In this document: piece after piece, positions 58,739 to 64,000 of the stretch
Position numbering within the stretch: position 1 is the stretch's first letter
Layout: each line of letters begins with the position of its first letter
NCBI GenBank assembly: GCA_032629725.1
Contig: JAFEVB010000001.1
Location: 1,116,001 to 1,180,000 of the forward strand
Direction of reading: 5' to 3'
Source: Gremmenia infestans
Taxonomy: Eukaryota; Ascomycota; Leotiomycetes; Helotiales; Hamatocanthoscyphaceae
Length of the DNA stretch: 64,000 nucleotides
Notes under the pieces: generated by a model
Told to the model about the DNA's origin: nothing
What the model saw: the letters and a program-made list of their open reading frames with translations, nothing else
Database searches by the model: none
Program-made: the position numbers and the translations under genes

Positions 58739-59978
58739 TTACGCAGCCCAAACATCTTGGCCCCTCTCCTCAATCCAGTTGCCCAATTGGTTGACACTTG
58801 AATCCCACTCTTGCAACCTCAAACGCATATTGTCGATTTGTTGCATATCCAGCACCTTGGGCTGTACCCAGTTGATACGCGCAATCTCGTCAACTTGATC
58901 GATGCTTCCTCTCAGCAATCCTAAACTCAGTGCCTTCATGATCAAGTGCTCAATCTCATCTGGTCGGACCTTAGTTTCTTCAGCGATAGTGCGGAATGAC
59001 ATGGCACGGTCATGGGGTGGTCGGCGGAATACAATCTCGGTCAAAGCAGCGAGGTAGATTTTTTGTCTCAGTCCATCGCGGTGCTCTGCAAGAAGGGGAT
59101 TCGAGGAGATGTTTCCGGCCAGAACATCATACGCAGCCAAATCCCCACGATTAAAGGCGAACAGAAGGTCCCGAAGCCATTTATCATCAGGCACCAGCGC
59201 GTCGAGGATAGGATGTAAGAGGAGCTCTCCGAAATTGTAGATAGTATCGGAGACCAAAGCAGCAATGCTAAGATCATATGCGCGGCTCTTTCGTTCGGCA
59301 GGTGTCAAGTTATCCAACTCGATGCAGGCGAGGTAGAGGAGGGCATTTCGGTAATAGGACGCAAATTCCAGTTTGGACTGCTATTGTTAGCTATAGGCTT
59401 GTGCGTAGGTTAGAAGAGACTAACCTGATAATATTGTGCGTTGTTTTGGTAGAAGGCTGCATGAACGCTGGTCTCAACTGAATCGAAGCCATCCAAGATC
59501 TTCTCAGACTTGTCCAAATCCTTTCTCGCACCCTCCAAATCCTTCAACTCCAACTTAACATTAGCGACGGCAACAGTTGCATGGACATAGGCGTCTTGTG
59601 AGTTGGGGTTATCGACTTTCTTCGCCACGGACTCCAGGAAGGACAGGCGCTCTTGGCTATCTATAAGGCATTAGCACTAGGTTTATCATGCATAATCCAA
59701 CTGAAAGTACCTCGACATTGCGAAGCGGCGAGTAGGGCAAGCTCAACAAGCTTTAGCTGGTTGATCTTGTCTGCGAAAGTGAGGATGAATGTTTTATAGA
59801 AGGGTAACCGCTGCGGGGCGCTCTCGGGGTGCTTAAAGAACTCTAGTAAAGTCTCCGTCAACTGATGCCACAGCTTTCGCTCCCATAGATCCTCGAAGGA
59901 GATGAAGAGGTGTTGCAGATCTGCAGGGGCAGCATCGCGCTGTTCTGCCAGGAAGTCTGGAATCGTATCGATATTCAT
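58739..59978 (-). CDS. RPN9: 26S proteasome lid subunit Rpn9
   Basis: PCI-domain subunit of the proteasome regulatory particle lid. Exons 59978-59711, 59660-59425 and 59377-58739 give 380 residues, the usual length. Helical repeats run from the N-terminus (LWERKLWHQLTETLLEFF), followed by YLACIELDNLTPAERKSRAY, FGELLLHPILDAL and the PCI winged-helix region (IAEETKVRPDEIEHLIMKAL, then LLRGSIDQVDEIARINWVQP) and the C-terminal helix RLQEWDSSVNQLGNWIE, all typical of Rpn9/PSMD13. The gene is divergent from the complex I subunit gene across 310 bp. Confidence 0.95.
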
Positions 59979-60288
59979 GGCGGGAATGAAAAGGGAAGTT
60001 GTGGGCGGAGTTTAGGAAACGGCTAAGAACAGTCCTCTTGAATATGCTGAGAATCAAGGGAGGGGAAGTCGCATAAAGAGTTCTTGGCTTCTCGAAGTGT
60101 TGCTGAAAATTATTGTTATGGTTTGAGAGATTCAAGGTCAACGCAGCGCAAGGCAACGCAAGTCGAGCGGCAACCTTGAGCTCTCTCGCTAGCGCGTTTC
60201 TGCCGAGCTGCCAGGCCAGGAACGACAAACGACCCCAACTGCGCGATAATCTTCCATATCTCAATTGATTTTGAGCACAACCTCAATC
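59979..60288. promoter_or_regulatory. Bidirectional promoter region, RPN9 / NUO-40
   Basis: 310 bp between divergent starts. No proteasome-associated control element (GGTGGCAAA) was seen by eye. Confidence 0.45.
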
Positions 60289-61822
60289 ATGCAAGCAGCC
60301 TGTGTCCGGACGAAGCAGAGCTTGCTATTCAATGCTCCTCTCAAACGCTGCATCTCAGACATTGCCATAACAAAAACAGGACGGACCATTATCCGGACAC
60401 AGGGTGGAAGGTCAGTGCCAAACTCCCAGGATCAATTGGTCCTTTGCTAACCTCTGCTGTTATAGGTCTTCTCTCGGAGGTGATTATACTCGTACTGCCT
60501 CGTATGGATAGTGGGCTCACAAGGTTTAGGGCATACCGTCACCGTCTTCGGCGCAACTGGGTTCCTGGGAAGATACATCGTGAACAGGCTTGGTACGCGG
60601 CCCCTGATCCGGATCAGTAGGGAACATTGGGACTAATTGTCGAAATAGCCAGGCAAGGATGTACTGTCATAGTTCCCTACCGAGAGGAGATGGCGAAACG
60701 TCATCTGAAGGTTTCTGGAGATCTGGGTAGAGTTATATTCATGGTGGGGAACCAGAGTTCAACATAATGTAAATCTTGGCTGACCATTCCTAGGAATGCG
60801 ATCTAAGGAATACTCCATCAATCGAAGAGAGCGTAAGACATTCTGATGTAGTATACAACCTGGTCGGACGGACGTACCCCACCAAGTATGTTGGCATTAC
60901 TTCAAAATGAGGGGAAGGTATTGATTAGCAATATAGGAACTTCGACTTGGAGGATGTTCATGTGGAAGGAGCAGAGCGTATTGCGGATGCTGTTGCAAAG
61001 TATGATGTTGATCGGTTCATTCACGTCTCCTCATATAATGCCGATGCAAACTCACCTTCGGAGTTCTACCGTACCAAGGTAAGACAAAAGGTCTCGAAAT
61101 CAGTATTTCATACTGACATTCAACAGGCGCAAGGTGAAGCTGTTGTCCGCAACATCTTCCCAGAAACCACGATCGTGAGACCAGCTCCCCTTTTCGGGTT
61201 TGAAGATCGTCTTCTCCACAAGCTTGCTGGTGTGACCAATGTCTTGACATCTAACAATATGCAAGAACGTTACTGGCCAGTCCATGTAGGTTAATGTTTC
61301 TTGGTACTAGTATCATGATGGCTGATTTCTACAACAGGCCGTTGATGTTGGTCAAGCGCTTGAGAAAATGCTCCAAGATGATAGCACTGCCGAGCAGACC
61401 TACGAGTTATTTGGACCTACCAACTACTCAACTGCAGAAATTGCAGAATTGGTAGACAAGGAAATCATCAAGCGCCGCAGACACATCAACCTGCCCAAGC
61501 GAATTCTCAAACCTGCTGCTGGTATCTTAAACAAGGCACTTTGGTGGCCTGTTCTCTCTGCTGATGAGGTTGAGCGAGAATTCATTGATCAAAAGATCGA
61601 CCCAACTGCAAAGACCTTTAAGGATCTTGGAATTGAACCCGCGGAGCTTTCCAGCCTTACGTTCCATTACTTGGTACGTTTGGAATCCCATTTTAACACC
61701 TCACATGACTAACTTCCATTTAGCAAGGATACCGGAGCTCTGCATTCTACGATTTACCGCCAGCTACGGAGCGAGAGAAGAGGGAAGAGAAGAAGTATTT
61801 GCATGTTCTTGATGATCAGTAG
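60289..61822 (+). CDS. Complex I 40 kDa subunit (NDUFA9/NUO-40)
   Basis: Accessory subunit of mitochondrial NADH:ubiquinone oxidoreductase with an SDR-type nucleotide-binding fold. Nine exons: 60289-60410, 60466-60479, 60530-60592, 60649-60743, 60794-60885, 60937-61078, 61127-61285, 61338-61673 and 61724-61822; 373 residues. The second exon is only 14 nt but is needed to join GGRSSLGGHTVTVFG. A mitochondrial presequence (MQAACVRTKQSLLFNAPLKR) is followed by the dinucleotide-binding TVFGATGFLGRYI, VVYNLVGRTYPTKNFD, FIHVSSYNADANSPSEFYRTK and TIVRPAPLFGFEDRLL. The C-terminus is basic (REKREEKKYLHVLDDQ). Intron density is the highest in the window. Confidence 0.93.
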
Positions 61823-62230
61823 TAGACTTGGTCAGAAGGGAATGCACTGGAGGTGGCGTTACATTGTACATAAGATAAACATACAAAAACAAATTGCTGC
61901 ATAGACTCTTGTATCTCGAACATTTGTACATTCTCATTCCTTAATTCGAGAAATAATGTGTAGCCCGGAATACCCCAAAGCCCAAGTTCTGGGATGCGCT
62001 GACGTGACTTTGATATGTCGGCGGGAATAACCTGTGAGATATATGATTGCTATTGAGAACAATGGCTTATAATGAACTGGCGGACTTGTAATTGAAACTA
62101 AATAGCATGAGAAATGCATATAGGACGATGGATTAAAACCACAAAAAGGGAGCCATTTTCTCGCCCCTCAAAAACTTCGCCAAAATCATCCCCCACCTCA
62201 AAAAAAAATAACCCACATCAACACCAAAGA
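61823..62230. other. Intergenic region
   Basis: NUO-40 3' flank and EFM5-like promoter. Polypurine/AT runs only. Confidence 0.5.
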
Positions 62231-63294
62231 ATGGCAGACGACCAAGAAGACGACGAGCCACTGTAACGTCCCAAAGTCATTCAAAATATAGGTTAATAAC
62301 TAATGATAGCATAGCGTCCTATCAGGCTCTGCGCTCGACGCCTTGAAAGAATTCTATGCCGATCGCGATGCGCACCACAAGCAGTTTGAGGACCTCAAAG
62401 CGGCAGCCGAGGACAACGCTGCACCGCTAAGCATGGATGCTTTTGCTGAGGATTGGAATGAAAGCCAATTTTGGGTATAGAGCCTTTTCTTCTCACCTTC
62501 TGTTTTGAAGAAGCGTCATCAGAGTGTGAACACACGCTTATGCCGTATTTTAGTATTCTGATGAGACTGCCCTGGCTCTAGCTGAAGAGCTGTTGGAAGG
62601 TGCAGACAAGGAGACGACCATTGCGGTTGTGAGTGCACCGAGCGTATTCGTGCAGGTCAAGAATATATTGGTTGGTTTCTCATCTCCTGCCAGCCTCTCT
62701 CCCAGCTGATGATAGACTAGTCAAAGAGCGGCAAGATGGAGGATGAAAGGCCCAAGGTCTATCTCTTGGAATTCGACCAGAGATTTGAAGTCTTTCCTGA
62801 ATTTGTCTTTTACGATTTCAACAATCCGCTGAATCTGCCACGTGAGTGACCTAATGGCATTGTGGCAAATAGAAAGAAAGGAGCTGACCAGTAGAAGCGA
62901 GCTTGAAGGGGAGTGTGGACAAGATCATATGTGATCCGCCGTTCTTGAGTGACGATTGCCAGACTAAAGGTAAGGTGGTTCTACATCTCTTGACCAAATT
63001 AAGAAGATTTAATTTGAGAGCATTTGCTGATTGCGAATAGCTGCTTTGACGGTTCGGTGGCTGTCTAAGTCTTGGGACACAGCACCAGCTTCTGGTCTAC
63101 GAGTGATTGTCTGTACGGGAGAGCGGATGGAAAACCTGATCAACAAGTTGTATCGTCCAGCTGGGGTATCAACAACAACATTTGAGCCGGTTCATTCCAA
63201 GGGATTGAGCAACGAATTCTTTTGTTACGCAAACTTTGAGTGTCAGAAATGGAAGTGGAGGGTGCAGAGTAAAGATGAGATACCACGGGCATAA
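62231..63294 (+). CDS. EFM5: EFM5/EEF1AKMT1-type elongation-factor lysine methyltransferase
   Basis: S-adenosylmethionine-dependent methyltransferase of the N6-adenine-MTase-like fold that methylates a lysine of eEF1A in yeast. Exons 62231-62262, 62315-62474, 62554-62670, 62721-62841, 62895-62969 and 63041-63294 give 252 residues. The catalytic DPPF motif is in KIICDPPFLSDDCQTK. Other family blocks are LSMDAFAEDWNESQFWYSDE, YLLEFDQRFEVFPEFVFYDF and the C-terminal NEFFCYANFECQKWKWR. The ATG start (MADDQEDDEPL) gives the expected acidic N-terminus. It is convergent with the Ubp8-like gene. Confidence 0.9.
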
Positions 63295-63607
63295 GCACTA
63301 CGATGGGTGCACTTAGTTCTGTACCATAAAAATAAATCGCAAGGCTTTTTTTTTGCACAACATTAGCATGGCACAATATTTTAGTGACCCTTACCGTATG
63401 GTTCATAGTCCAGATTGCTGGCCATACGCTTTCGAACATGTCATATCACTTGGGTTATTCTGAACCGTGAATGTACATCAGAACAGATGTCTTCATTTTG
63501 TGCTATCACCTCCATAGCCGGGTATAGGTATTGATGTACATAAATTGAGATCAGATTCCTAAACGCCTCTAAATGCAATTATCATCATACCATAATACCA
63601 TGCATGC
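63295..63607. other. Convergent intergenic region
   Basis: 3' flanks of the EFM5-like and Ubp8-like genes; no supported feature. Confidence 0.5.
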
Positions 63608-64000
63608 TTACGCCAACGATTGTACGACATAAAAAAGAAGGAACGCTTGCTCGTTCAGTACCTGCGACTTTGATGCGAGTGTAACATTATGGTCATTGAA
63701 CTTGAACCACTGGTTCCCAACCCTCGAGTACGAAACATAGTGGCCTAATCGTGTGAGTATACTTGGTTCAATTAGAGAAGGATGTCATCTTACCAGTTTC
63801 AAGATTACCAACATGAACAACAACGCTCTGAAGATCATAGGTACAAGATCTTGCTAGCTCATTCCTGTCTTTCGCATCCGCATTCGTATTTCGTGCCCGA
63901 TTTGTGTATGGGAACATCTCAAGCTTGAGAGGAAATGATACTTTAGTATCAATCTTGGATGCAAGGCCATTGTTTTGTTTAAAGCGCTGTAGCAGGAATG
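63608..64000 (-). CDS. Ubp8-like ubiquitin-specific protease, 3' end
   Basis: C-terminal part of a USP-family deubiquitinase. Exons 64000-63794 (open at the window edge) and 63744-63608 are joined across a 49 bp intron. The translation reads LLQRFKQNNGLASKIDTKV, then SFPLKLEMFPYT, then, after splicing, the catalytic-His box TGHYVSYSRVGNQWFKFND and the closing QVLNEQAFLLFYVV. The His and Asp (FND) of the USP triad are both present; the Cys box lies outside. The spacing and sequence resemble Ubp8/USP22 of the SAGA deubiquitinase module, but another USP cannot be excluded from the C-terminus alone. Confidence 0.8.

Overview
The window is nuclear DNA of a filamentous ascomycete (Pezizomycotina). 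Genes are dense and single-copy, nearly all carry several 47-60 bp GT-AG introns with CTRAC-like branch sites, and the protein set (RSC, COG, DASH, GPI transamidase, 1,3-beta-glucan synthase, rhomboid, complex I) is that of a fungal chromosome arm. Leotiomycetes (Helotiales) is my best guess from protein resemblance; this is inference, not proof. Exon boundaries below were worked out by hand from reading-frame continuity, splice consensus and family conservation. Spliced lengths divide by three in every complete multi-exon gene except the broken kinase copy. The ORF starts I was given include TTG/GTG, so I reset starts to ATG.

Layout. 0-17 kb: 3' end of ribosomal protein S26 (+), an FMP25-like RCC1 mitochondrial protein (-), COG3 (+), a 4-coumarate-CoA-ligase-like enzyme ending in a PTS1 (-), an alpha/beta hydrolase (-), a Nup42/Amo1 FG nucleoporin (-), an Rsc1/Rsc2 bromodomain-BAH protein (-) and the OTU1 deubiquitinase (+). 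17-38 kb: a cell-wall neighbourhood with a secreted GH17 glucanase (-), a 3.4 kb gene-free stretch, serine palmitoyltransferase LCB1 (-), a broken protein-kinase copy (-), the 1,3-beta-glucan synthase FKS1 (-) and, divergently across 3.3 kb, a GPI-anchored GH72 glucanosyltransferase (+). 38-49 kb: a SprT/zinc-ribbon/HMG-box protease of the GCNA type, MOG1, a HINT-type HIT hydrolase, a CSR1-like CRAL-TRIO protein with a mitochondrial-looking extension, DAM1, and a three-exon BUD20/ZNF593 gene. 49-64 kb: mitochondrial aconitase, an Rbd2-type rhomboid, GAA1, RPN9, the complex I NDUFA9/NUO-40 subunit, an EFM5-type lysine methyltransferase and the 3' end of a Ubp8-like ubiquitin protease.

The most unusual object is inside the aconitase gene. 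A 2,442 bp segment (49986-52427) behaves as a spliceosomal intron yet carries a long ORF with a GIY-YIG-type nuclease signature followed by four C2H2 zinc fingers, flanked by hairpins and tandem arrays. To keep aconitase in frame, two micro-exons (2 nt and 3 nt) must be used or the introns removed in nested order. This looks like a mobile, homing-endonuclease-bearing nuclear intron lying in a housekeeping gene. No reverse transcriptase, group I/II core or intein motif is seen.
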